This document shows, in pieces, positions 26,241-34,664 of a DNA stretch of 38,758 bases (position 1 is its first letter; each line of letters opens with the position of its first letter). Made by a program: the position numbers and the translations under genes. The notes beneath the pieces are model-generated. The model saw only the letters and a list, made by a program, of their open reading frames with translations. It ran no database searches and was not told the DNA's origin. Where the stretch lies: NCBI GenBank assembly GCA_026400935.1, contig JAPLNX010000109.1:1-38758 (forward strand). The letters run 5' to 3'. This stretch comes from Planctomycetia bacterium. GTDB taxonomy: Bacteria > Planctomycetota > Planctomycetia > Planctomycetales > Planctomycetaceae.

Positions 26241-29093
26241 TTGAGCGGTCTTGTCGGCATCCAGCAGTTCACGAAGCGCCTCACGCAACTGCTCGGCCAG
26301 ATGCGGGCCGCCGCCGACAAACAGGCGGACGATCTTACCTTCACGGTCGATGACCACCGTTTGCGGGATCGCGTTTGCTTCGTACTTGCCAGCCACAACG
26401 CCGTCTTGGTCCATCGCGACGGTAAGTTGCAGCTTGTGGCGTTCCATCGTCGAGGTGATTTGCTTTGCCTGCTCTTCCAGATTCACGCCGACCAATTGCA
26501 CTCCTTGATCAGCAAACTCATGGATCACCTTTTCGACCAACGGCATTGTCTGCAAACAAGGGCCGCACCATGTCGCCCAGAAATCGAGGACGACGATGTG
26601 TCCTTTGCTGTCGGCCAGATGAAACTTCTTGCCATTTCCGCCCAACAAAGGCAGTTCAAAATCGGGAGCCGGTTTGCCAACTAGCGGCGAGTCCAAACCT
26701 GGGGAACGACCATCTGGAGATTGCCCATCGACGTCTTGAGCGATTTTCGGTTCTATCGCGTGATGCAATTTCCATTTAGTATAAGCCAACGAGGCGGCAG
26801 CCTTTTCGATCTCACGACCGATTAGCAATTGATCGACCTGAGCCAATTCCGTTCGGCAAGCACCGAGCACATCGCTTTTGCCGGATAGTGTTTTGTCGGC
26901 GAGAATTTCTGGAAAGAACGTCAGCCGAATGCCGTCGCTGCGGAGTGCCTGCACGCGAGTCGCCGTTGGGTTCTTGGCTAACGAAACAGCATCAGCGGTT
27001 CGGTCTTTCGGCGATGAGTCTTCTGATGCTGATTTCGATGAACCATCCCCTGTTTCGTTTGACGAACTCACCGGAGGGCTAACAACACCTAATTCGTTTG
27101 TTGAGTCATCGACCGCATTTTTCAACTCATCCGGATGCAGCCAAATAATCTGAGCAATCCGATCGCGTGGGATCTCTTTTGCTTCGAGCCGGATTTCAAT
27201 TGTCAGTCGTTTGTCATCCATGTCGAGAATTCGACCCCGTAAAAAATCACCGTCCTTCGAGCGGACCAAGTGTGTCGGCGGAGAGTCCTTCTGCATGCGA
27301 GGCAGTGTTAATAGACGTTGTTGTTTCAGCTTGTTGAGCTTTGGAACGGACAACCCCGTCAGCAATTCGATGGCTTTGACCTTTTCATGCGCCACAAAGG
27401 TTGCGTCGGACATCGACGTCCTAAATGTGACTCCCTCTTCGTTGATCTGCGTCAAGTCACACGGAATTGTGTCACCGCTGCGCAAATGCATCAGCCGCCT
27501 TCCGCCTGCTGCTGCCGGCTGAACCGGGCCGTTTGCGAGTGCTTTCAAGAATGCATTCGCGAATCCGCCCCCGTGCTGTTGTTGCATTTGCTGAGCCTGA
27601 ATCTGCTGTGCAGTCGGCTTCGGTTGTGGTGGCGGTGGTTCGCGATAAACGATTCGTCCAGTCGTGCCGACACGCAACGGGCTCGCCGTCGAACTGTTGT
27701 CCGGATTCCAAACAAGACAACTCGCGTCCGACGTCTCACGACCGTTCATCAATCGACCGTGCAGTAACACGCCGCCCATGTGCAGCTTACCAGAACGCCC
27801 ATCTGGCGTTTCGACGGACGAGTCGCTGTCGTGAGTCAGTACAACCAGCGACTGCAAAGCGGCGACCGGTAGCGTCATCGGTTCACGAATACTGAGGCTT
27901 GTTAGCCGCAAGTGAGCATCGCCGATCTCCGTCAACTCTCCACTCAGTCGCGTGCCATCTTGATACACAACTCGAAACGCTCGTGGTTTGTCCTCACTCG
28001 GTGGTGACAAAAACGCGCTCGCCAGTTGAGCCGCGTCGAATTTGGTTTCCTGTTTGTCATCAGTCACTGTGAATTGCTTCGACTGTGCATCGAAGCCAGT
28101 GACTTGTCCATAAACGATCGAGCCGTCAGTGCGGTGCAGTCGCACTTTGTCCGGTTGCACTTCGCGTGGCGGAACTCCGTCCCATCGAGTAATTCTTAGA
28201 CGTTCCAACCGAACGTCCCCTTTGCGATTTGTCAGCCGAATTCCTGGATGAGTTTGTACCTTGCGCGGTTTGACGTTGATCTCCGAAAGTTGCTTTCCGT
28301 TCGGCGAGTAAACCAGCATCCGTCCTTTTTCTTGATCGAGATACGCGACCAAATGAACTCGCCCCGAACCTGACGCGATTGACTGAACGGTATCCACATC
28401 TGCCTCGCGACCAAGCTCACAGCGCAAGACCAATTCGTTATCCCAAATTTCAAAACGATACGCACGCTTGAGAGTCGCTTCGTCTTCGCTGTCATCAACA
28501 CCGAGCGCCATCACGAAGTCCGGTTTGGTTTTCCAAAAGAGCTCAAACTCAATCACGGCCTGAGCTGGGATGCCAAAATCACCTCGGATGTAACTCCCTT
28601 CCTTGTCCGTCTGCGGCTGGCCCCCCTCATCGTGCCATTGTTTGATCGTGGCTGGCTCATTCCAGCCGACCAGTCCATTTGGCCCCAGATAGACCAAGTC
28701 CGCACCGCTTCCCCAGCGATACATACGGCGAATGTGCTCCCGCTGCACATGAATGCGACCGAGTCTTGCAACATCCAACTCCGCGTGGTCGTTGGTCAGA
28801 TTGATCAAATCACCGAACAAGACATCACCTGCCGCTAATTCAAAACAATACTCTCCGACCGGCTTCGGAGTCTCAGTCGCACGTGGATAATGCACAGCAC
28901 TGATCGCTCCGCGTGAAAACTCAAACGGCTGCGTGAATGCTGTTGCCTGCCAGCGAACGACCTCGGGCGTAGCCGACTTCATCAACTCGCCTGGAACGAA
29001 CCCGCCGTCCGACAAATGCAACACCGGATTGTCCGCGCTTGAAGCGACAGAGCAGGCCAGGATCAGAGCGATCAACAGAGAGACTGATTTCAT
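26238..29093 (-). CDS. Secreted beta-repeat/LamG-like protein with C-terminal TlpA-type thioredoxin
   Basis: A 951-aa protein with a signal peptide (about 1-20). Six related units of about 42 residues share the pattern D-G-x-x-x-x-G-x-L, a strand with alternating hydrophobics, and a closing I/L-x-x-I-x-x-L; they start near residues 26, 87, 320, 376, 536 and 611. A concanavalin/LamG-like region (about 165-307) lies between units 2 and 3. A Gln/Pro-rich stretch (about 487-510) and a Ser/Asp-rich linker (about 660-800) follow. The C-terminus (804-951) is a TlpA/AhpC-like thioredoxin with W-A-T-W-C843-G-P-C846 and cis-Pro in A-I-P-Q-T. It is likely extracytoplasmic, with redox activity tethered to a binding scaffold. 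Start ATG 29093 is preceded by AGGTG. It is the last gene of a minus-strand cluster; its stop lies in a palindromic element. Confidence 0.85.
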   Translation of the reverse strand: MKSVSLLIALILACSVASSADNPVLHLSDGGFVPGELMKSATPEVVRWQATAFTQPFEFSRGAISAVHYPRATETPKPVGEYCFELAAGDVLFGDLINLTNDHAELDVARLGRIHVQREHIRRMYRWGSGADLVYLGPNGLVGWNEPATIKQWHDEGGQPQTDKEGSYIRGDFGIPAQAVIEFELFWKTKPDFVMALGVDDSEDEATLKRAYRFEIWDNELVLRCELGREADVDTVQSIASGSGRVHLVAYLDQEKGRMLVYSPNGKQLSEINVKPRKVQTHPGIRLTNRKGDVRLERLRITRWDGVPPREVQPDKVRLHRTDGSIVYGQVTGFDAQSKQFTVTDDKQETKFDAAQLASAFLSPPSEDKPRAFRVVYQDGTRLSGELTEIGDAHLRLTSLSIREPMTLPVAALQSLVVLTHDSDSSVETPDGRSGKLHMGGVLLHGRLMNGRETSDASCLVWNPDNSSTASPLRVGTTGRIVYREPPPPQPKPTAQQIQAQQMQQQHGGGFANAFLKALANGPVQPAAAGGRRLMHLRSGDTIPCDLTQINEEGVTFRTSMSDATFVAHEKVKAIELLTGLSVPKLNKLKQQRLLTLPRMQKDSPPTHLVRSKDGDFLRGRILDMDDKRLTIEIRLEAKEIPRDRIAQIIWLHPDELKNAVDDSTNELGVVSPPVSSSNETGDGSSKSASEDSSPKDRTADAVSLAKNPTATRVQALRSDGIRLTFFPEILADKTLSGKSDVLGACRTELAQVDQLLIGREIEKAAASLAYTKWKLHHAIEPKIAQDVDGQSPDGRSPGLDSPLVGKPAPDFELPLLGGNGKKFHLADSKGHIVVLDFWATWCGPCLQTMPLVEKVIHEFADQGVQLVGVNLEEQAKQITSTMERHKLQLTVAMDQDGVVAGKYEANAIPQTVVIDREGKIVRLFVGGGPHLAEQLREALRELLDADKTAQ

Positions 29094-29159
29094 GAGAGGC
29101 ACCTATCGCTGCACAGCCGCAACCAAATTGGCGAGGAAACGCATGCCGCTTCCCTAACA

Positions 29160-30215
29160 TCACCGTTCGTAAATCGGCAAGAACCGATAATTCAACGCGA
29201 GCGCGAGCAGCGACATCGACGTACTCAGCCCCGCTCCATATGAGCCGTTGAAACTGCCGTCCGCTTGCTGAGTCGATTTGAGTTGCCGAATCAACAGTTT
29301 GTTCCACTTTTGCCAAGCCTCGACATCGCCTTGAAACAACGCTTGCGCTTGATAGTACCGCTGGTACTCAACTCCCCCGTGCCCCGGCGACCCCGGCTGC
29401 TCGACCCGCTGAGTGAGATATCCCAACGTTGCTTTGTACTGCGGCAAGTCCTTCCGCCGACCGATCGCATACACCAGCGTTCCAATTGAGATGCGTGCCA
29501 TCGACTCGTCAAAACCACCCAAGCCGCCGGAGTAAGCAACTTGTCCGGACGCGGCGGTCATCTTCGTGAAGTACGACACCGCTTTGTCGATCGACTCATC
29601 CGGCACTTCGATTCCCGCATTGCGAGCTGCGAGCAAACCGACCAAGACCGAACCCGCCACCGACGTGTCCGCATCGGTCGAATCTGGCGAGTACCGCCAC
29701 GCTCCGGTTGAGTTCTTCTTCTGTGAAGTAATCGCCGCTCGCACGGCGAGTTCCAACGCCGCACCGATTAAACGCTGATCCTTCCCCTTCCCTTCCGGCC
29801 AAAGCGAGCGATCGTCGACGGCTCCGTAAGCTTCCGCCAAACCAAGCATCGCGAAACCGTGGTCGTACATGCTGCTACCAAAGAACCCCGTGCTCGCACT
29901 CTGACCGGCGATGACATTTCTCGCCGCCTTACGGACATGGTTGCTATACAGCCCGAAGTTGGGGTCTTCTCCTGAAGCGAGAAACACCATCAAGCCCAAC
30001 CCCGTCACGCCCGGTCCTTGTTGCCCCCCCGACTTCACCCAGTCGCCGTTCTCCGACTGCGTCGTCGCGAGGTACTGCAAGCCCCGATCGTACATCTCAC
30101 GCACATCACGCGGGATAATTTCGCCCACCCGCGCATTCGGCGGTTGCGCGACAGCGATCAGCGGAGCACTCACGCTGAGCAGATATCCCAAAACCAAAAT
30201 TCCTAATCGAGTCAT
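29160..30215 (-). CDS. Secreted prenyltransferase/squalene-cyclase-repeat (alpha-toroid) protein
   Basis: A 351-aa protein with a clear signal peptide (about 1-23, ending V-A-Q). The rest shows repeated Q-x-x-x-G-D/S-W/F motifs typical of the alpha/alpha-toroid of prenyltransferases and squalene cyclases: T-T-Q-S-E-N-G-D-W, A-G-Q-S-A-S-T-G-F-F, S-Q-K-K-N-S-T-G-A-W-R-Y, S-T-Q-Q-A-D-G-S-F. No cyclase D-x-D-D-T-A motif is visible, so it is probably a binding toroid, as in many secreted planctomycete proteins. It lies 66 bases upstream of the thioredoxin fusion and about 170 bases downstream of the third paralogue, with a family 1 palindrome between. Confidence 0.85.
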   Translation of the reverse strand: MTRLGILVLGYLLSVSAPLIAVAQPPNARVGEIIPRDVREMYDRGLQYLATTQSENGDWVKSGGQQGPGVTGLGLMVFLASGEDPNFGLYSNHVRKAARNVIAGQSASTGFFGSSMYDHGFAMLGLAEAYGAVDDRSLWPEGKGKDQRLIGAALELAVRAAITSQKKNSTGAWRYSPDSTDADTSVAGSVLVGLLAARNAGIEVPDESIDKAVSYFTKMTAASGQVAYSGGLGGFDESMARISIGTLVYAIGRRKDLPQYKATLGYLTQRVEQPGSPGHGGVEYQRYYQAQALFQGDVEAWQKWNKLLIRQLKSTQQADGSFNGSYGAGLSTSMSLLALALNYRFLPIYER

Positions 30216-30254
30216 CGAACACCTCGTGATTGTTTGCCTTCGCGCATCGACACA

Positions 30255-30358
30255 AACCCCACTGAGCTTGCCTCAGTGTTCACAGGGCTTTTGCACCACG
30301 CGAAGGAGACTCTTCGTAGTGCAAAGGCCCGATCCCACCGAGGCAAGCTCAGTGGGGA
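30255..30358. repeat. Palindromic element, family 1, copy B
   Basis: The left arm is CCCCACTGAGCTTGCCTCAGTG, followed by GGGCTTTTGCACCACG. The right arm is CGTAGTGCAAAGGCCC, then CCACCGAGGCAAGCTCAGTGGGG. This is one of the two well-conserved copies. It sits between the third Cys-paralogue and the toroid gene and could form a strong RNA hairpin within the shared transcript. Confidence 0.88.
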
Positions 30359-30388
30359 TTCTGTCATTCATTTGGCCCCACGCTCGCC

Positions 30389-31393
30389 TTACTTTTTCTT
30401 TTTGTCGGACTCTCCATCCGACTCCTCATCAGCCTCGTCCTTCAACGCTCCGTTTTGTTGAAACCATTGTTCCATACCTCGGACTTGTACGAACTGTTGA
30501 TTCAACGTCTTCCACTCCGCGTTATCAAACAGCGGTTTGAGCTTCGCTTCCGGCAGCTTCGAGACATTCCACATGACGAGGTAATAATCCATCTGCCCGG
30601 AGAACCTCGGCGGCTTCGTCTCTTCGACGATCAGTGTGATGAGTTTCTGTCGTTGCTCATCGCGCAACGGCAAGCCATTTTCGAGGATCGCGACCACCAA
30701 CTCAACCTTCGCTCGAAACTGAAATTTCTGCCGCTCACCACTGAAGGTCTCGTAACTAATGCGTTGCTCGGCATTGAGCATGTTTATCAGAGTTTTGTGA
30801 AACAGCGACTTATCCCCGTGCAGGCCGCTCATGAACTTCGTTTGCAACGGTTGGATGTCCTGCCAGATTTCGTTGATCTTGTTCTGATCTTTGCGGATCA
30901 ACAAAAACTTCTTGCGAACGACCTCGACCTCTTCAAAGAATTTTTTAATGTCGCCTCGCCCTGCCAGTTGCAGCTTTTTTTTCTGGGATTCCGTCAGCGA
31001 GCAACCACGATCAACGTCCTCAGCATGTAGCACCAGCATTTGATCGAGCTTCGTCCGCGCTGCCTGAACCGTCGGGAAATTTTGAAAGACCCACGACTCA
31101 AACTGATTCTCCTGCATCTCCCACTGCACTTGCCCTTGTACGACAACCGGCTCGTCCTCTTCTTCGTTCTGAGCGGCAACCACGTTGAGCAAGCTGCCGA
31201 GGCAAAACATTACTCCCATCACTGCAATGTGCTTGCCTCGGTGGAGACCGGACTTTTGCACTACGCCCAAAGAGGTTCCGCACTCACTGACACGTAGTGC
31301 AAAAGCCCGCATCCACCGAGACAAGCTCGGTGGGGGCTGAGTCAGCGTGGCTTGTGGGGGGCAGATCAAAAATGGAAGTCGCTTCGACATCAT
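30389..31393 (-). CDS. Secreted Cys-[LP]TxxQ paralogue C, with palindrome in N-terminal region
   Basis: A 334-aa protein of unknown function, third of three tandem paralogues. The mature part has one cysteine (C131) in R-G-C-S-L-T-E-S-Q-K-K-K-L, followed by L-A-G-R-G-D-I-x-x-F-F, then A-E-Q-x-x-x-Y-x-x-F, L-R-D-E-Q-R-Q-K-L and L-K-P-L-F-D-N-A-E-W, all shared in order with the paralogues. The protein is mostly helical and ends in Lys/Asp/Glu. The ATG at 31393 lies four bases after the stop of paralogue B, so coupling favours it. About residues 19-59 come from a family 1 palindrome read in frame; the hydrophobic M-G-V-M-F-C-L-G-S-L-L segment ending V-A-A-Q follows. An alternative start at 31219 would give an intact signal peptide but has no good Shine-Dalgarno. 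Confidence 0.75.
   Translation of the reverse strand: MMSKRLPFLICPPQATLTQPPPSLSRWMRAFALRVSECGTSLGVVQKSGLHRGKHIAVMGVMFCLGSLLNVVAAQNEEEDEPVVVQGQVQWEMQENQFESWVFQNFPTVQAARTKLDQMLVLHAEDVDRGCSLTESQKKKLQLAGRGDIKKFFEEVEVVRKKFLLIRKDQNKINEIWQDIQPLQTKFMSGLHGDKSLFHKTLINMLNAEQRISYETFSGERQKFQFRAKVELVVAILENGLPLRDEQRQKLITLIVEETKPPRFSGQMDYYLVMWNVSKLPEAKLKPLFDNAEWKTLNQQFVQVRGMEQWFQQNGALKDEADEESDGESDKKKK
31214..31338. repeat. Palindromic element, family 1, copy C, inside a coding region
   Basis: The left arm has TGCTTGCCTCGGTGG and GGACTTTTGCACTACG. The right arm has CGTAGTGCAAAAGCCC and CCACCGAGACAAGCTCGGTGGGGG. The left end has about six extra bases compared with copy B. About 125 bases long, it lies within the open frame of paralogue C, between the coupled start codon and the hydrophobic signal segment. 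Confidence 0.88.
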
Positions 31394-31397
31394 CACT

Positions 31398-32471
31398 CTA
31401 TTCTTTAATAGCGTCTGCACTGGCCTCGTCGTCAGTCGCTTCGATCGGCCATTGACCTGAAGTCCGCAGGAACGGCTCCACTCGTTTGGCTTGACCGAGC
31501 GGGACTTGGAATTGCTGCCATTCTTCGTCTGATAACAACGGCTTCAGTCGGTCTTCCAGTCGGTCGATTTCGAGCAGCACCAGGAATTGGCGATAAGGAC
31601 TTTGATTCGTCGGTAAGCGGCCATGTTTGAGCAAGACTTTCGCGAACTTCTGCTGAGTTTCTGCCGTCAACCTCACTGGCTTCGCGTTTTGCCCCCATTG
31701 GATCGCGAGAGTTTCTGTAATCATGGCAACGCGGCGTTCACGTTCAAACGCTCGGTAAAGACCGGCTTGCTCGTCGGTGAGTAGTCTGCGCAGTGTCTTG
31801 CGAAATAACGTCGAATCACTGCCTGACCCCATTTGAATCACCAGACTTAGCCCCTGCATTTCTGCATGGAGTTGTGTGAATTCCTGCTGAGTCATCGGCC
31901 CAGAAGTGCCACGCCGTCGCAGTTCCATCGCTCGCGCGAAGAAATCGGCGATGTCGCCACGTCCAGCCAGCCGCAACTTTTTCTTTTGGGCATCGGTCAG
32001 TTTGCAACGCAAGTCGATCGTCGCGATCTCGGCATTGAGGTGCGTTTCCAACTGGCTCTTGGCTTGCTCAACTGGAGCCGATTGTGCAACGACGACTTGT
32101 TTCAACCGTCCTCCGTTGGCGAAAACGACGGCACTACGAACATTGAAGACCGTTTGATCGAACTGTTGCTCTGAGAGCGTAAACCGAAGTTGGTCAACTT
32201 CTCCAACCGCCACGTTCTCATCGTCTTGGGCCAAGGTGATCGGACCGCTGACGCAAATCGCCAGCAAGCTCATGAGCGGCAGCAGCAAGAAACTAAGGAA
32301 TTGGCTCGAAACAACTTCCCGGAGTAGCAGAACACGTAAGAGTTCTCGCAGAAGTCTTACGACTTCTACTACGGAAGTTATTGATGACCAATTCCTAAGC
32401 CGCCGGTTTTGAATGAATTCCGACAGACCGATAGAACTCACATTCTCGGAAGTCGCATAAGGAGCGATCAC
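31398..32471 (-). CDS. Secreted Cys-[LP]TxxQ paralogue B, signal peptide split by palindromic element
   Basis: A 357-aa protein of unknown function. The mature part has one cysteine, C156, in L-R-C-K-L-T-D-A-Q-K-K-K-L-R-L-A-G-R-G-D-I, as in paralogue C. Later blocks are shared too: L-T-D-E-Q-A-G-L-Y, L-T-A-E-T-Q-Q-K-F, and L-K-P-L-L-S-D-E-E-W. The GTG at 32471 overlaps the previous stop (GTGA) and has GGAGGG just upstream, so translation should start there. Residues 25-60 are encoded by a 106-bp palindromic element. Removing them joins N-R-R to F-L-L-L-P-L-M-S-L-L-A-I-C-V-S-G, a normal signal peptide with a cleavage-like site near A-Q. The frame is kept across the element. Whether the protein is still exported is not known. 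Confidence 0.8.
   Translation of the reverse strand: MIAPYATSENVSSIGLSEFIQNRRLRNWSSITSVVEVVRLLRELLRVLLLREVVSSQFLSFLLLPLMSLLAICVSGPITLAQDDENVAVGEVDQLRFTLSEQQFDQTVFNVRSAVVFANGGRLKQVVVAQSAPVEQAKSQLETHLNAEIATIDLRCKLTDAQKKKLRLAGRGDIADFFARAMELRRRGTSGPMTQQEFTQLHAEMQGLSLVIQMGSGSDSTLFRKTLRRLLTDEQAGLYRAFERERRVAMITETLAIQWGQNAKPVRLTAETQQKFAKVLLKHGRLPTNQSPYRQFLVLLEIDRLEDRLKPLLSDEEWQQFQVPLGQAKRVEPFLRTSGQWPIEATDDEASADAIKE
32294..32399 (+). repeat. 106-bp palindromic element, family 2, copy 2, inside a coding region
   Basis: It starts TAAGGAATTGGCTCG and ends GACCAATTCCTAAG, and is inverted relative to 26135-26240, with four mismatches over 106 bases. It lies in frame within the signal-peptide coding part of paralogue B. 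No clear target duplication is seen at either copy. Confidence 0.9.
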
Positions 32472-33487
32472 GATCCCTCCACCTTCTTCGAATCTTGAGG
32501 TTTACTGTCAGACTTGTCTTCTTTCTCCTCAGCCTGCTGTTCGGCGGCCGCTTCGACATCCATGACCTCTTCGATCATCGCCGCTCCCTGCATCATGCCG
32601 AATCCGATAAAGCCCCAAATCTGGTTCTGATTTTTCGGGGCACTTTTCCAGATCGTCTTTTGCTTTTCATTGAGGAAAGGCAGAACTTGATCGTCAGGCA
32701 AGATCGGAGCGAATTGGTCGCCGTACACGAAGACTTCCAATTGTTGTGCCCAAGTGCTCTTCCAATTTGTTGTGAGCGACTCTGACAGTTTGGTTCGTTG
32801 CTCTGTGGTCAGCAGCAAGTCCCGATCAATTTTGGAAACCAGATTGAGCAGCGCGACTCGCTTGCGAGCTTCAGTCCGCTTGGTCAATTCGAATTGATAT
32901 TGCTCCGCTCGCTCAGCCGACATCAGCATGGCAACTTCTTTCACTAAAATTTCAGCAATCGCGCCGCGCGGATCGGGCCAATCGAATTGCTGGCCGGGAC
33001 GAACTCCCTGCTGCATCTGCTTTTGCACCTGAGCAATCTTCTTGACCGTGCTTTTGGCCGCTCGATCGCCCGCTTGCTTGAGACTCTCGTATTGTTTAGC
33101 TGTCGGCTGACAAACCTTGCGCACAAAGTGCAGCTCGGTATTGAGCACCAATTGAACTTGCGGAGCAAACTGCTGCTCCAACGGATCAGCCATAATCGGC
33201 ACACCTGCAGCCACTGCAGCAACATCGTCAATGAGATTGCCTAACGCCTCAAACACTTCGAGCACTTGCTTGGCATCGACTGGCTTCGCTTCCACAGTTT
33301 TCACTGCTGGTTTTGCCTCTTTGACGTCAGCCTCATCGGCGGTTGCTGTATTCAGCAGCAAGGCAATGGCAGCGCAGGCTATCTCGATTTGCCATTGAAT
33401 GAGTGTGCCAAAACTCCTTCTCCAGAAGTTCGGGCGAGGTTGAAATCGAGAATCAAGACGGCCAGATGTCAGGTTTTCTGATTTCAT
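32468..33487 (-). CDS. Secreted Cys-[LP]TxxQ paralogue A
   Basis: A 339-aa protein of unknown function, first of the three. A basic n-region (W-R-R at 22-24) and hydrophobic segment (about 30-47, ending T-A-T-A) form a signal peptide. The mature part has one cysteine, C126, in V-R-K-V-C-Q-P-T-A-K-Q, aligned with C-x-L-T-x-x-Q of the other two. It also shares the blocks S-A-E-R-A-E-Q-Y, L-T-T-E-Q-R-T-K-L and V-L-P-F-L-N-E-K-Q, but lacks A-G-R-G-D-I (A-G-D-R-A instead). The tail is Glu/Lys-rich. Its stop overlaps the GTG of paralogue B. No good Shine-Dalgarno precedes the ATG. A 9-bp inverted repeat (33523-33578) lies upstream. Confidence 0.75.
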   Translation of the reverse strand: MKSENLTSGRLDSRFQPRPNFWRRSFGTLIQWQIEIACAAIALLLNTATADEADVKEAKPAVKTVEAKPVDAKQVLEVFEALGNLIDDVAAVAAGVPIMADPLEQQFAPQVQLVLNTELHFVRKVCQPTAKQYESLKQAGDRAAKSTVKKIAQVQKQMQQGVRPGQQFDWPDPRGAIAEILVKEVAMLMSAERAEQYQFELTKRTEARKRVALLNLVSKIDRDLLLTTEQRTKLSESLTTNWKSTWAQQLEVFVYGDQFAPILPDDQVLPFLNEKQKTIWKSAPKNQNQIWGFIGFGMMQGAAMIEEVMDVEAAAEQQAEEKEDKSDSKPQDSKKVEGS

Positions 33488-33522
33488 GGTGACGACCGAA
33501 TTGGATTCGTTGTGGCTTAAAG

Positions 33523-33578
33523 CAGCGACTTCAGAAATCAGTCAGAGATGAAGAGGGCGACACCATGCTAAGTCGCTG
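33523..33578. other. Inverted repeat upstream of the paralogue cluster
   Basis: CAGCGACTT (33523-33531) and AAGTCGCTG (33570-33578) are perfect 9-bp arms with a 38-base spacer. They lie in the 96-base gap between the sugar-isomerase-like gene and paralogue A, both read on the minus strand. It may be a regulatory hairpin or another palindromic remnant. Confidence 0.4.
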
Positions 33579-33583
33579 AATAC

Positions 33584-34375
33584 TCACTGCTCAAGTCCGA
33601 CGTTTTTTAAATACTGAATTGCTCGTGCGACGTCGCCCGGTTTGTCTTCGCCAGAGGTCCGATCGACGTTGATCCAACCGTGATAGTCCGCCTCGCCAAG
33701 CAGTGCCAGCAATTCAATCCAATCGACTTCGCCGCGTCCTAGAACTGTCTCTTGGCCGGAACCGTCGATGTCTCGTAGACCGTCGCGCGCGGTGATGTGC
33801 AGCACGTGCTTATGGAGCAGTCGGAACGCTTCGATGGAGTTGCGGGAATTCATCGCAAAAATTGCAGGGTCGAAGTTGATGCCGACGAGCCCCTCTTTGA
33901 TTTCATCGATGAGCGATTTCATGTCCGCAGCCGAGTCGCGAGTGGGTGTGATCAAAAGCGTCGCTCCAACTCGGTTGCCGTGCCGAGCAATGTCGTTGAG
34001 CACATCGACAAGCACCTTGTAATCGTTTGACTCTTTGTCGGCGGGAATCGCCCCGACGCGCGAAATCACATGTGGAACTCGGAGTTGATAGGCAAACTCC
34101 ATCGCTCGCTTAACGGCCGTGACTCGATCGTCCAGTTGCTCAAGGTCGTAAAAACTGCGACGCGTCGGAAGTTGGAGCGAGGCGATTGTCACTCCTTCAA
34201 CTTCCATTTCATGCAGCAACTGTCGTCGTCCACTCTCGGACAGATCCGATGGCCTCAATTCATTGCGAACATCGAATTGAATTCCTTGAGCACCGATCTC
34301 CACGGCGGCGCGAATAATTTTGCGAACCGGTTGCGACAAACAGTGCGACGCAACAGCCAAACGAAACGGCATCAT
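33584..34375 (-). CDS. Sugar phosphate isomerase/epimerase-like TIM-barrel protein
   Basis: A 263-aa protein of the AP-endonuclease-2-type TIM barrel family, which includes xylose-isomerase-like sugar epimerases. Markers are A-V-E-I-G-A-Q-G-I-Q-F-D-V near the start, V-G-I-N-F-D-P-A in mid-protein, H-I-T-A-R-D, and the late G-R-G-E-V-D-W / W-I-N-V-D-R segment. The family usually binds a divalent metal and moves a carbonyl or epimerises a sugar carbon; the substrate is unknown. The ATG at 34375 has AAGGAGC about 8 bases upstream. It reads toward the paralogue cluster and could be co-transcribed. Confidence 0.85.
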   Translation of the reverse strand: MMPFRLAVASHCLSQPVRKIIRAAVEIGAQGIQFDVRNELRPSDLSESGRRQLLHEMEVEGVTIASLQLPTRRSFYDLEQLDDRVTAVKRAMEFAYQLRVPHVISRVGAIPADKESNDYKVLVDVLNDIARHGNRVGATLLITPTRDSAADMKSLIDEIKEGLVGINFDPAIFAMNSRNSIEAFRLLHKHVLHITARDGLRDIDGSGQETVLGRGEVDWIELLALLGEADYHGWINVDRTSGEDKPGDVARAIQYLKNVGLEQ

Positions 34376-34664
34376 CAAACTTGCTCCTTACCGACGTTGT
34401 CGGGACACTCGGAATGAATCCCGATAAGAGATTGGTGAGATTTGAAAGGCGTCTGGGTTCTCTGTGCTCGTCGTTACTCTGTGGTACAAGACTAAGGAGC
34501 ATCCACACCACAGAGGAAAGAAGAAAACAGAGGACAAGTCTGCCTTGTCCCAGGCATTTCAAACCCACTCGTATCAGTGATCAGGTTCGATCCATCAACG
34601 CAAACAACGAGCGGAGTGTGCCTCTTTGCTAAGTTTGCTGCAAATCACTTCTAAAGGTTGATCC

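Noticed and set aside
26130-26245. Target-site duplication around the 106-bp elements
   Set aside because: Flanks of the two copies do not show a consistent duplication, so the insertion mechanism stays open.
30255-31338. Repeated sequences as a possible CRISPR array
   Set aside because: Only a few dispersed palindromic copies, with no regular spacers and no cas genes.
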